NCBI GenBank assembly: GCA_007095785.1
Contig: SFBL01000146.1
Coordinates: 1 to 49,605 of the forward strand
DNA length: 49,605 nt
Origin: Microcystis aeruginosa Ma_SC_T_19800800_S464
GTDB lineage: Bacteria; Cyanobacteriota; Cyanobacteriia; Cyanobacteriales; Microcystaceae
Direction: 5' to 3'
The notes under the pieces were generated by a model. That model was not told the DNA's origin and did no database searches. It worked only from the letters and a program-made list of their open reading frames with translations. Numbering within the stretch: the first letter of the stretch is position 1; each line of letters begins with the position of its first letter. Both the position numbers and the translations under genes were made by a program. Below, in pieces: positions 9,227-19,000 of this stretch.

Positions 9227-10987
9227 ATGATAACCAAGCTAACCCTGAGAAATTTCAAGGGTATCAAGGAACAAACCTACGAGTTTGCTCTCTTCGATCT
9301 CTTAGTTGGACGGAATAACAGTGGTAAAAGCACCATTTTACAGGCTTTAGCGATCTGGCAGTTCTGTATTGAGGAGTTCCGGCGGGCGGCAAAACGGGGG
9401 GGAAAGACCGGCAAACAAGTTGTCCTTCCCAACTTTACAGCCCTTCCCGTTCCAGAATTTAATCTTTTGTGGCGAGAGAAGACCGAGCGCCACTATCCAA
9501 CAAAAGCAGATGGTTCCAAAAAGCAAGAGTTTATTCTCATTGAAATTGATGTTACTTGGATAGCGGAATCTTCTGGGCCAGAACCACGCTCTTTGGGGGT
9601 TAGACTACGATATAGTTCTCCTCAAACTATCTACGCAATTCCTTCGGAAGGATGGGAACATTTCCGTGAATTAGAAGGAGAGTCAAATCACTCCCCTTCT
9701 CTGTTACCTATTATTGCTTACGTTCCGCCTTTTTCGGGATTAGAACCCAATGAAGAATGGCGTGATGACGGACCGCTGCGAAAACAAGTGGTAAAAGCGC
9801 AGCCCGGAAGTATATTAAGAAATTTACTGCTGCGAGTTTGGCAAGAAAATCGAGATGATTGGAGTGAAATTCAAAAGGTTGTCAAAAACTGGTTTAGCGT
9901 TGATTTAAAAGAACCTCAATACGAACGAGGAGTGGACACCCAGATAATCTGCGAATATAAACAGGGGGGCAAATCCTACGACATTATATCTGCTGGCAGC
10001 GGTTTCCATCAAACCTTAACCTTGTTGGCATTTTTTTATGGTTATAAACCTACTACTATCTTACTGGATGAACCCGATGCTCATCTTCATGTTAACTTGC
10101 AAAGAGAGATTCTAGATTATTTTAAAAATCAAAAAGCGATCGAGAGAAATACTCAATTTCTTATTGCCACCCACGCAGAAGAGTTTATTAGAGGGGTTGA
10201 CGTTCGGCAAATAATCTCATTACTTGATAGAATTCCTAAAAGAGTGGAAGCTACACCAGCGATTTTAACAGCGATGGCCGATGTTTCTAACTTAGAGATA
10301 ACACAGCTTTCGGAATTTAATTATCCCGTTATTTTGTATGTTGAAGGAGAAACAGATGAGCGTCTTTTACGAGGTTTTGCCACTTCTTTAGGAAAGCAGG
10401 ATAACTTAAATAAAGTTTGTTTTCGGGTTATGGGAGGCGGCAATAAGAAGAAAATGAAAGAAGATTCTGATCGTCATTTTGCTGGGATTAAACAAATAAT
10501 TCTATCGGCGAAAAGGTTGGTATTGTTTGATTATGATGATGACGATCAGGCCTGCCACCCAGAAGCAAATGATCCGAAGCAATCATTATATGAATGGCGA
10601 CGAAAAAATATTGAGAATTATTTATTAGTTCCCGATGCTTGGATGAGAGCAGCCCTACAAACCGGCGGTTTTAACGACCTAGATATTTTTTTCGCTCCAG
10701 TTGAAGAATTAATTAGGAATTTTTTTGATAACGAAAATCTTACCCTGCCTCGAAATCAATCTTGGAGAGATGTCAAAGCAAATATTTTTCAAGTTGTGGA
10801 TGGGAAAAAGCTATTGTTTGAAAATAAGGACTCTCTTTTTCAAAGGCTTAAATCTTATCAACTTTCTTTAGCATCTGTTCTATCTTTAGAATTGACCCGT
10901 GAAATCGTCGCCACTAATATGAAATCTGATGAAATTCATGAAGATGTTCATCAATTCTTCGCTAAGTTGGATCAACTTCTGAGTTAA
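9227..10987 (+). CDS. OLD-family protein: AAA ATPase with C-terminal TOPRIM domain
   Basis: A 586-residue protein. The N-terminus MITKLTLRNFKGIKE with Walker A GRNNSGKST (28-36) is the SMC/RecF-like AAA start. Walker B ILLDEPDAHLH lies near 276-286, followed by a FLIATHAEEF motif. The TOPRIM part has YVEGETDERLL near 371 and LVLFDYDDDDQ near 431, supplying the acidic metal-binding residues. This is the layout of OLD (overcoming lysogenization defect) nucleases, several of which act in phage defence. No UvrD-type helicase lies next to it, so it resembles a stand-alone class 1 OLD protein rather than Gabija. It is divergent from groEL2 and ends 9 bp from the convergent channel gene. Nuclease activity is inferred. 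Confidence 0.87.
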   Translation: MITKLTLRNFKGIKEQTYEFALFDLLVGRNNSGKSTILQALAIWQFCIEEFRRAAKRGGKTGKQVVLPNFTALPVPEFNLLWREKTERHYPTKADGSKKQEFILIEIDVTWIAESSGPEPRSLGVRLRYSSPQTIYAIPSEGWEHFRELEGESNHSPSLLPIIAYVPPFSGLEPNEEWRDDGPLRKQVVKAQPGSILRNLLLRVWQENRDDWSEIQKVVKNWFSVDLKEPQYERGVDTQIICEYKQGGKSYDIISAGSGFHQTLTLLAFFYGYKPTTILLDEPDAHLHVNLQREILDYFKNQKAIERNTQFLIATHAEEFIRGVDVRQIISLLDRIPKRVEATPAILTAMADVSNLEITQLSEFNYPVILYVEGETDERLLRGFATSLGKQDNLNKVCFRVMGGGNKKKMKEDSDRHFAGIKQIILSAKRLVLFDYDDDDQACHPEANDPKQSLYEWRRKNIENYLLVPDAWMRAALQTGGFNDLDIFFAPVEELIRNFFDNENLTLPRNQSWRDVKANIFQVVDGKKLLFENKDSLFQRLKSYQLSLASVLSLELTREIVATNMKSDEIHEDVHQFFAKLDQLLS

Positions 10988-10996
10988 GCAAAATTG

Positions 10997-13018
10997 TTAT
11001 TTTTGACTTGTAATCGGAATAGCCAGTGCTTGAACTTGAATTTTTTTCAACTCGGAAACTAATCGAATCGCCTGCTGTTCGTAGAGGGGAGCGCCCAGGG
11101 TTGCCGGCAAATTTTCCATGAGATCGCTGGCGGTTTTCAGGGGACAATTAGAAAAACGACTGATTACGGTGGGTGCTTCTGCGGCAATATTGCGGTTAAA
11201 GGCTTTTTCCACCCGCACGCGCCAAGTTTTGGGAGTGCGACGACCCTGTTCCACCCGTCGCAGTCCGTTGATGGTGGCCAGCACTACAATGCGATCGCCG
11301 ATGCGTAAATTGAGATAATCTTCGGGCATTAATTTCGTGGTTTCCCGTTCTCGTTGGTGTAGGATCGGCACGACTCGATAACCGTAGGCAATATCCCCGA
11401 TCGAGCTACCATTGAGAGTATCTCCGGCTTCGATCTCGTATTCCGTCACCAGAATCGTTTTTTGCGCCCAACGGAACAGATAGATGATATTTTCTCCGAA
11501 AGCCGCTCCCGTAAAGGCTTCTGCCGCTACGGTGTTGGTTCCTAAAATGTGAGATTGGGGCAGAATTTGACTTAATTGTTGACTAAGGTTGTCGTCGGTG
11601 GTGCGGATGACTAAGTAGCTTTGGGGGTTGAGTTTGCGGGTGGTTAGGGCCACTTCTAAATTGAGGATTTCGTCATCGGTAACAATCGCTATACTTTTGG
11701 CCCGATCTAAATTGACATTTTTTAAAGATTCTTCGATATTTCCAGTCATCAGGGGCATTTTTGGCAGGATAGTCCCATCAAAATCCCTATTTAAGCTGAC
11801 CCCGACGATCGCCTGTTGCATTTCTAGTAATAAATTAGCCACTTCTCTGCCGACTCGACCCAAGCCCACAATAACGATATGATTCTGTTGGGGAACTGGG
11901 GGACGGTTAGGGATAAATTGAAATCTTGATGATAATAAGGTTTCTGTCAAAATGGCGTAGAGAACCCCGATAAAAGCGGTTCCAGCCAAAGTTAAAAAGA
12001 GACTAAATAGCTGCATCCACCAGGGGACTGCATTTAAATCTTCGGGGTTAGAAGCACCGAAAACATCACCGTAACCACCTAATAAAAGAATCGCCGTTCC
12101 TGAAAGAGCGGAAATAAAGGAAGCTCTCGGAGCGTAGAGATGGAAAAGAAAAGTCCCGATCATTACTAGCAGGATAATGATAAATACTGACAGGAAAGCC
12201 ACCTGGTGAATTTGCTGCTGAAAACTCAATTGCCAGAATTGTTGGATTTCTTTGAGCAATTTTTGCCAAAAATACCGCAACTTCTGGCGAGAATTTGACG
12301 GTTTCTGGCGGGTAGCATCGATGTTTTGGTAGGTAGTTTCGATGGTGGTAATGGTATCACCGGCCCGGATAGTAGTGGAGGGGGACCATTGATAAAATCC
12401 GGCCCTTAAAGGTTCATCGGGGGCTGTGTGTGCTAACAGACGACGGGTGGGGGTATTTAAATCACCTAAAAAGCGATCGAGTAAACCATCTTCGGGGCTA
12501 ATTTGTCTCTGGATAATCCGCAATTTCTGACCGTCGAGATGCAAAAAACCGAGGGTTTCTGTGCCTAATGTGGCTAAAGCAAAGGCATTGGCGGGTAGTT
12601 GGGTGGGTTCATAGGCGATAAAATTGCCTAAACGTTCCTTAAGTAGCTGATTGAGATTATCTTTAGAAGAACGCACCACTAAGCGGGTAAGGGGATTTAA
12701 TTGCCGAATAATTAGGGCAGTGGTGGCATTAATTCGCTCATCACTGGTGACAATTAAAGCAGCCCGACAGCGATCGATTCCCGCTCTTGCTAAAATGTTT
12801 TTTTGACGACAATCACCGATAATTATTTCCTCTAATAAATCGGGAAAATCATTAATTTCCCAACTGGGAGGCTGTATTAGTTCGATACCGACCACGCTCA
12901 CCCCAAACTCTTTTAAAGACTTGACGCAGTGTTGTCCAAGACTACCCAATCCACACACTAAAAAGCGATCGGCTGACTTGACATTCCCAGGGACAAAGCT
13001 GAGAGATTCTTGGTTCAT
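10997..13018 (-). CDS. Potassium channel protein with two RCK (TrkA-N) domains
   Basis: A 673-residue protein. The order is RCK-N (about 18-150, dinucleotide loop GLGSLG at 23-28), first membrane helix (about 273-295), pore loop with selectivity-filter-like GGYGD (314-318), second membrane helix (about 335-360), second RCK-N (about 380-500, GLGRVG at 385-390), and RCK-C (about 530-590). Two helices around a GYGD loop mark a K+ channel; RCK domains gate such channels by binding nucleotides or ions. A full RCK domain before the pore is unusual, since most prokaryotic channels carry RCK only after it. The stretch to the next gene (13019-13145) has an imperfect hairpin. Confidence 0.87.
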   Translation of the reverse strand: MNQESLSFVPGNVKSADRFLVCGLGSLGQHCVKSLKEFGVSVVGIELIQPPSWEINDFPDLLEEIIIGDCRQKNILARAGIDRCRAALIVTSDERINATTALIIRQLNPLTRLVVRSSKDNLNQLLKERLGNFIAYEPTQLPANAFALATLGTETLGFLHLDGQKLRIIQRQISPEDGLLDRFLGDLNTPTRRLLAHTAPDEPLRAGFYQWSPSTTIRAGDTITTIETTYQNIDATRQKPSNSRQKLRYFWQKLLKEIQQFWQLSFQQQIHQVAFLSVFIIILLVMIGTFLFHLYAPRASFISALSGTAILLLGGYGDVFGASNPEDLNAVPWWMQLFSLFLTLAGTAFIGVLYAILTETLLSSRFQFIPNRPPVPQQNHIVIVGLGRVGREVANLLLEMQQAIVGVSLNRDFDGTILPKMPLMTGNIEESLKNVNLDRAKSIAIVTDDEILNLEVALTTRKLNPQSYLVIRTTDDNLSQQLSQILPQSHILGTNTVAAEAFTGAAFGENIIYLFRWAQKTILVTEYEIEAGDTLNGSSIGDIAYGYRVVPILHQRERETTKLMPEDYLNLRIGDRIVVLATINGLRRVEQGRRTPKTWRVRVEKAFNRNIAAEAPTVISRFSNCPLKTASDLMENLPATLGAPLYEQQAIRLVSELKKIQVQALAIPITSQK

Positions 13019-13065
13019 AGATTCTGCTTGTCTTAAAAAATAGAATGCTTTTTCAAACTTCTGAT

Positions 13066-13117
13066 CCCCCCTTAATCTCCCTTTAATCTACCCTTAATTT
13101 TTTTTAACTAAGGGGGG
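13066..13117. repeat. Inverted repeat with C-rich units between channel gene and SWIM remnant
   Basis: CCCCCCTTA at 13066-13074 and TAAGGGGGG at 13109-13117 are perfect 9-bp arms. The loop holds further CCCTTTAATCTA-like units and a run of eight T. It could fold as a hairpin upstream of the channel gene; a terminator or small repeat element are both possible. Confidence 0.5.
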
Positions 13118-13145
13118 TATTAGACAATTTTTAACACCCACCTGA

Positions 13146-13278
13146 TTATAACACACCAGCGTTTTTATTGCGTACCCGTTGATACATTTCTTCCATAATT
13201 TAATTGGGAAGCAACGAAGTAATAAACTCCAGCAATATGTTTACAGGGATTTTCCCAATCGGTACAAGAACAATTGGT
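13146..13278 (-). pseudogene. Remnant of a second SWIM zinc-finger gene (internal deletion)
   Basis: The minus strand encodes TNCSCTDWENPCKHIAGVYY, the SWIM motif, nearly identical to residues 129-148 of the intact gene at 15221-16060. It then jumps to MEEMYQRVRNKNAGVL, which matches the intact C-terminus, in a shifted frame. About 330 bp between the two parts are missing, as is everything upstream. DNA identity to 15236-15271 and 15601-15677 is very high, so the duplication is recent or was maintained by gene conversion. The remnant lies on the far side of the AAA/nuclease pair. Confidence 0.85.
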
Positions 13279-13302
13279 TCAGCTTTTTTCTGAGGGAAAA
13301 AC

Positions 13303-13728
13303 CTAAATAGTGATTTCAGCTTTCATCGACTTGACTTTTAAACTAACTTCGGGATGAGACTGCTTTAATTTCGCTTGATAAACCTGAACATTGGTTCCAG
13401 CTTTTGGTACTCTAGAAGCGACAATATAGCATTCTTTTTTAGATTCTTTATGTCTTTTTTGTAAGTAAGAATGATTTAGAGTTGACAATAATTGATCATA
13501 AGCTTGTTCAATATTTTTACCCTTGAGTTCAATATAAAGAGCCAAGCTACAGGGATTATCAATTTCTAACAGCCAGTCGCATCTTTTTCCCTCGATGATT
13601 AAACAATTATCTATTTTTATCTTAGTAATTAATTTCTGACTATTATTATTGACGATGAATTCTTTGCCATTTTCACTAACTTTGACTATTTTATTCTTAT
13701 TGCATTCAGAACAGTGACTAATATCCAT
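13303..13728 (-). CDS. Small PD-(D/E)xK-nuclease-like protein coupled to AAA ATPase
   Basis: A 141-residue protein not recognised as a named family. It starts MDISHCSECNKNK, with a Cys pair at 6 and 9 (half a zinc ribbon; further Cys at 42, 50 and 60). The centre reads CDWLLEI, then LYIELKGKN, so D51, E67 and K69 fit the D-x(n)-ExK core of the restriction-endonuclease fold, followed by a helix AYDQLLSTL. That fold call is inference from motif spacing. Its ATG overlaps the TAA stop of the upstream ATPase gene (TAATG), so translation is coupled. The pair resembles two-gene ATPase-nuclease defence modules. It is AT-rich compared with the flanking genes. Confidence 0.7.
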   Translation of the reverse strand: MDISHCSECNKNKIVKVSENGKEFIVNNNSQKLITKIKIDNCLIIEGKRCDWLLEIDNPCSLALYIELKGKNIEQAYDQLLSTLNHSYLQKRHKESKKECYIVASRVPKAGTNVQVYQAKLKQSHPEVSLKVKSMKAEITI

Positions 13729-15002
13729 TATTGTTGAGCCTTTCTTTCTAAGATTTCTTCAAACTCTTGACTAAGTTCATCGGAGACAGCATCGAGGTTA
13801 TTGATACCAATCAAGTTCACCTCTGTATCTAAGATACTTTGAGTTTGTCCGTTACTAATTGTGTAAGCTGACACATCTTGAAATTGAATAGTATTTTTAT
13901 AACCTAAAGATTTTTCCGCTTTGACAGGCTCAACGTTAGCCGCCATGATTTTATTATTCAAAGCTGTGAGAATGTAGGGACTATGGGTAGTGAGAAAAAA
14001 ACGACAATTTTTATTAGCATAAAGTAGGGTAAATAGTTCTACCATATCTCTTTGAGCGGAGGGAAAAAGATGGGTTTCAGGTTCCTCAATAAAGAATTGG
14101 TTAGATTCGGAATCAGGAAAAAACGAGAAAACTAAGAGAATTAATAACATTGGTAAGGCTTCTTGCTGTCCGCTTGAAGCATCAATTAAGTTAATCTTTC
14201 TCCCATCGGCATGATAAAGCCAATCTTGATCTTTCTCGCGCGCATAGCTGCCTGATAGAATCTTTTCGCTAATTAATTTAATTTGATCATAAAGTTTTTT
14301 ATCATCTTTTTTATCTTGGAATAAACTTTCTGATTCATTAATTATTCTGTATAGGCGTTGAGCATTTTCATAATTAGAGCCAAAGTTAATAATCAGAGGA
14401 TCAAGATCAAAATTATTAGCTAAAAAGGCAAAAATATTATTGGTAAAGTATTTAACAAAAAGAGTACGACTATCTGGAATAAATAAAATCTTTGTAGAAA
14501 AAAATTTTTCATTGCCTTGAAAAAAATCAGCAATATTTCTGGACACACAATCATTCATATCTGAATAAATATCTTGAGTGACTATATTGTTATTGCTCTT
14601 GGCAATTTTACTCACTTGTCTAATTGTTGTATTGTAAAACTTTTTAAAATTATCTGAATAGGTAAATCGTAGTTTAAAATAGCCAGATTTGTCCTTATAT
14701 CTTTCAATCAAAAAGTTAATGTGATCCAAACGATAAACTATTTTAAATACTTGCTCTTTCCATGCGTATTTAGGAAATAATTCCTCAAATCGCTTCTGTA
14801 TGTGCCTTTTGAGTTCTTGCTGATCTTGAAGATTAGTGACTAATAATTTAACTTGATAAAACAAAAATGTTTCAAATAAAAAAACTAATTTAGCAATAAT
14901 ACTTTTACCAGTGGACTGTTCACCGATGATAACATTAATTTTTTTAATCTCTATTTCCGCATACTTAATAATCAGAAAATTTTCAATAATTAAGGATTCC
15001 AT
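13728..15002 (-). CDS. AAA family ATPase (AAA_15/AAA_21-like, first gene of a two-gene module)
   Basis: A 424-residue protein beginning MESLIIENFLIIKYAEIEIK, the typical RecF/SMC-like start. Walker A is GEQSTGKS (27-34), an ABC-type signature-like DASSGQQEA lies near 275-283, Walker B is QFFIEEPETHLFP (about 302-314), and a switch His is in LTTHSPYIL (about 336-344). There is no TOPRIM or HNH domain; the nuclease function would come from the coupled downstream gene. Residues 55-250 are helical and divergent with no motif I recognise. Ribosome-binding site GAGAGA precedes the ATG. Codon use and AT-richness differ from the housekeeping neighbours, which suggests transfer. Septu (PtuA) and PARIS (AriA) ATPases are functional analogues; neither can be assigned. 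Confidence 0.8.
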   Translation of the reverse strand: MESLIIENFLIIKYAEIEIKKINVIIGEQSTGKSIIAKLVFLFETFLFYQVKLLVTNLQDQQELKRHIQKRFEELFPKYAWKEQVFKIVYRLDHINFLIERYKDKSGYFKLRFTYSDNFKKFYNTTIRQVSKIAKSNNNIVTQDIYSDMNDCVSRNIADFFQGNEKFFSTKILFIPDSRTLFVKYFTNNIFAFLANNFDLDPLIINFGSNYENAQRLYRIINESESLFQDKKDDKKLYDQIKLISEKILSGSYAREKDQDWLYHADGRKINLIDASSGQQEALPMLLILLVFSFFPDSESNQFFIEEPETHLFPSAQRDMVELFTLLYANKNCRFFLTTHSPYILTALNNKIMAANVEPVKAEKSLGYKNTIQFQDVSAYTISNGQTQSILDTEVNLIGINNLDAVSDELSQEFEEILERKAQQ

Positions 15003-15047
15003 TGTATCTCTCTTATGTCCAGTCTCATAACAATACTAGCAGGTTAG

Positions 15048-15099
15048 GGGTAGATTTTCAATTACTGTCAGTTGTTGACCTGTTTATTCTAATCTACCC
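15048..15099. repeat. 9-bp inverted repeat upstream of the AAA/nuclease pair
   Basis: GGGTAGATT at 15048-15056 and AATCTACCC at 15091-15099 are perfect inverted arms 34 bp apart, 46 bp before the ATPase start. The position suits a regulatory site, a long hairpin or an element end. There is no direct evidence for any of these. Confidence 0.45.
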
Positions 15100-15142
15100 T
15101 CCTATGGATAGATACCTAAGTCAAAAAGTCAGCAATTTAGCT

Positions 15143-15203
15143 ACAGCGTTTCTCATCAAGATAAAGTGTAAGCTAATTTGGCATCGGGACTGACTCCCCA
15201 AAG
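15143..15203. repeat. Dispersed repeat B, left-end copy
   Basis: The segment starting ACAGCGTTTCTCATCAAGAT and ending ACTGACTCCCCAAA matches the left part of the repeat at 19375-19478 and the complement of 42480-42582. It sits between the ATPase gene and the intact SWIM gene. Confidence 0.7.
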
Positions 15204-15220
15204 GGAAAACTTATATTTTT

Positions 15221-16060
15221 TTAAAGTATCCCTGCATTTTTATTGCGTACCCGTTGATACATTTCTTCCATTACTTCGATAAAGGAAGTATCCTTATCCC
15301 AAAATGCAGGATAATCACCAGCTTTTTTAATGACAATTGCGGGAATAGTTGCGGATTTAACTAACTGAGGATTTTCTGGTAAACGGTGATGGGAGTGCCA
15401 AAATTCTTTGAGATCAATTGTTTCTGCTGCTGGTATAGTTTCAGGTTTAGTGTGATAGGAGTTAACGGGGTTAAGAGGAATTTTTTCCTCTTGGATGGAG
15501 GAGGAAAGCAGCTTACCGAGGGGAGTTTTTGCTAACTCTTGCAGTAATTTTTGACGAGAGATACCCCGTAATTCAAATAAGAGGAAAGGATCCTGATCTA
15601 ATTGGGAAGCAACGAGATAATAAACTCCAGCAATATGTTTACAGGGATTTTCCCAATCGGGACAGGAACAATTGGTGATAAAATCCTTTTGACTGTGGGG
15701 TAATAAGTGCAGATTCAGATCGCTAAATGCTTCATCAATATTATCGGGAACTTCTTTGAGCAGCAGTTTAGAGATCATACTCGCTCTTGAACCAAGATTA
15801 TATAAAGCTTGTGACCACTCTGCTTTAGTAATTGGTTTAATCTCAATACTCACGCTATACAAAGGTTCTTTGTAAACTCCAAAGTAGGGATTAATGGAAC
15901 CTCGCACCTGAGCAGTAATTAAATTACCGTCAATTGTGTAATTCTTGACTTTATCATTTTTAGCGTAGGAACGTCCTCGACTCAAGCGCGCTGAGTCGGT
16001 AAATTCTTCTAATGCTTCTATAAAGCGTTGTCCCCACCAAGTTTTACTAAATTTATTCAT
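15221..16060 (-). CDS. SWIM zinc-finger protein (partner of SNF2 helicase)
   Basis: A 279-residue protein. The SWIM motif is CSCPDWENPCKH (131-142), of the form CxCx(n)CxH, which binds zinc and mediates DNA or protein contacts. The N-terminus FSKTWWGQRFIEALEEFTDSA is typical of this bacterial family encoded beside SNF2 helicases. It starts 14 bp after the SNF2 gene stop on the same strand, so the two are almost certainly co-transcribed and act together in chromatin-like remodelling or repair (inference). A decayed duplicate of its SWIM motif and C-terminus occurs at 13146-13278. Confidence 0.9.
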   Translation of the reverse strand: MNKFSKTWWGQRFIEALEEFTDSARLSRGRSYAKNDKVKNYTIDGNLITAQVRGSINPYFGVYKEPLYSVSIEIKPITKAEWSQALYNLGSRASMISKLLLKEVPDNIDEAFSDLNLHLLPHSQKDFITNCSCPDWENPCKHIAGVYYLVASQLDQDPFLLFELRGISRQKLLQELAKTPLGKLLSSSIQEEKIPLNPVNSYHTKPETIPAAETIDLKEFWHSHHRLPENPQLVKSATIPAIVIKKAGDYPAFWDKDTSFIEVMEEMYQRVRNKNAGIL

Positions 16061-16073
16061 GGGTTTACCTCGA

Positions 16074-19000
16074 TTAAATAATTGTCTGTTTATTCAATGC
16101 GATTAACTGACGAAAACTTTCGTTATCTAATTCCGTTAACCAGGATTCATCATTACTAACAATAGCATTTGCTACCTTTTTCTTTTCCTCGATCATTTCA
16201 TCAATTCTTTCCTCTAAGGTTCCCAAAGTGACAAATTTATGCACGAAAACATTTTTTTGTTGACCAATTCTAAAAGCGCGATCGGTTGCTTGATTTTCCA
16301 CCGCAGGATTCCACCAACGATCGAAATGAAAAACATGATTTGCTTTGGTTAAAGTAATCCCCACTCCCCCAGCTTTTAGGGATAAAATAAATATGGAAGG
16401 TTCTGTTTCGGGATGTTGAAATTCTTCGATCATTTGTTCTCGTTTTGGTTGAGAAGTCCCCCCGTGAAGATAATAGGTATTATAGCGAAAAGTATGTTTG
16501 AGGTACTTTTGTAAGGAGTCACCGATTTCAGTAAATTGAGTGAAAATTAGCAGACTATCTCCCTCTAAAATTACTTCTTCTAGCATTTCTCCCAAACGCT
16601 CTAACTTATGCGATCTCTCAGGAGTAAAAGCGCTGTTATCCTGTAGAAATTGACGCGGGTGATTACAAATTTGTTTCAAGCGCATCAGGGTAGATAAAAT
16701 TAATCCTTTGCGTTTTATTCCCTCCGCTTCTTCTAATTGTTTTTCCACTTCTTTGATGACAACTTCGTAGAGCGAAGCTTGTTCTTTAGTTAAATTACAA
16801 TACTGTTTGTTTTCCACTTTATCAGGCAAATCTTTAATAATCTGCTTATCGGTTTTTACCCGACGCAGAATAAAAGGTTCCACTAATTTTTTGAGAACCG
16901 TGGACTGGAGACGATCATTTTGTTTTTGTATTGGCACTTCAAAAGCTTTACGAAATTGAGTTTCTTTACCTAAATAACCAGGGTTAAGGAAGTTAAAAAT
17001 TGACCATAAGTCAAGCAGTCTATTTTCTACTGGAGTTCCCGTTAATGCGAGACGATGTTGTGCAGATAAACTCAAGATTGCTTTAGTTTGTGCCGCTTTA
17101 GGATTTTTGATATTTTGTGCTTCATCAATTACTAAACGTTGCCAAGATTGCGAGTTAAATAATTTCAAATCCTTGCGAACTAAGGTAAAAGAAGTAATGA
17201 CGATATCCTTTTGACTAGCTACTGTCTGAAATTCGTTCTCATCTTGATAGCGCTTACTACCATGGTGAATTAAAACCTGAAGATGGGGGGCAAATTTTTC
17301 AATTTCTTTTGCCCAATTTCCCACCACGGAAGTGGGTGCAACTAGCAGAGTTGGCAAAACATTATTATCTCCCTCTCTTTCCCCAATCAATCTAGCAATT
17401 ACCTGTAGGGTTTTTCCTAATCCCATATCGTCAGCAAGACAACCATTTAACCCCAAGTGTTCTAGGTATTGAATCCAGGCAACTCCGCGCTTTTGGTACT
17501 CCCGCAGCGTTCCTTGTAATTGGGGAGGGTTTTCTATAGGTTTTAGTTGACTAGGATTTTGTAATTTCTCTAGCATGGAACCTAAAAAATCATCGGTTTC
17601 AACAATAATTTCCTCTGGGTATTCGGCAGCTTTTTTCATTAATTCAATCAGATTCATCTCAGGATTTTCCTGCTGATATTTCTGCCAAAAATCCAGCATT
17701 TGCTGCATTTTATTTTGTTCTAATTCTACCCATTGACCTCGAAATTTAACTAGGGGTGTTTTGGTGTTAATTAATTGTTGCCATTCCTCTTGACTAATAG
17801 TTTCTTCACCGATGGCTAGTTCATATTGATATTCAATGATGTTTTCGATGCTAAAAATCCCTTTACTAACCGGGGTAGATTTGCCCGATTTAGAAGTGGT
17901 TTTTAGCCGAACTTTGGCGCGTTGACGGCCTTCGGGAGTCCACCAAGCGGGAATAATCACTTTATATCCCGCATCTTCTAAAATCCAAGCAGTTTCTTTC
18001 AAGAAAGTAAAAGCTTCTGTAAGGTTGAGAGAAAATCCCGTCGGTTTATCCGTTTCTAATCCTTGCCAAATAGGGAGATAAATACGGGCAGCATAACCCA
18101 AACTTAGTAAAATATTTTTGTCTAAATCTTGACCAAAATGCGCTTGTATGCTTGTTCTAGTTTCGGGGACTGCATACCAATATTCATCTAATTCTAATCG
18201 CAGGGAGGGGTCTTGTTTAGAGATGAGAATAAAAGTAATTTGCCACTGTTCAATATTATCTTCTGGCGCTTCCGTTAGTTTAAAACCAAGGCTAAAACTA
18301 GATATATTTTGGTCTCCTAGTAATTGCTGTCTCCAAGTTTGCCACTGTTGATATTTTTCTAAAGCGGCAGCGGTTTGCAGAAATCCGGCAGCCTTAGTCA
18401 CAGAGAAGCAATCACCTATAATTGTCTCGCTAATTTTTTTATCAAAACTGGCAGGAATTGCCGTATTAGTAACAATTTCATTGAGGAGACATTCGGAGAA
18501 GTGCCGGAGTAGGGTTTTGGGATCGTATAATTGTGGTGAAGCATGGGGATTTTCAGCACCAGCAAGACAAATGCGGGGAAGATATTCGAGATAGCGATCG
18601 AGATTGGTTTCGTAGGTTGCTGATATAATTTCCCAAAGAGGGTAGATGGCAAAGTTAGCGGTTTTCTGGTTATTTGTGGCTAATTCTCGATATTTAAAAG
18701 CAGGAATATAGTTATCTTTGAGAATTATTTCTTTAAAAGCTTGACTGTAGTGATACCAAAAAAGTAAATCTGCACCTAACTGAATGTCTGAGGAGTTGTA
18801 AAGACAGATAAAGTGCAGATCATTGAGCAGTTTAAGTACAGGACTAAGGGGATAACAATCAATTTGCCAAGATTGCCATTGGCTATTTTCTGGAGGTTCT
18901 TTTTCTAGATAACGCAGTAATTCTAAGGAGGGTACAGGTTGATTCTCGTGACTAGGTAAAAGAAAGTAGCGGGGGACAAATTGCCGACTAAGAGGATTAT

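Noticed and set aside
9227-10987. Gabija GajA
   Set aside because: No GajB/UvrD-type helicase gene follows; the next gene is a convergent K+ channel.
13303-15002. Septu (PtuA-PtuB) system
   Set aside because: The small partner has no HNH motif; a D-ExK pattern is seen instead. PARIS was also rejected because there is no DUF4435/TOPRIM partner.
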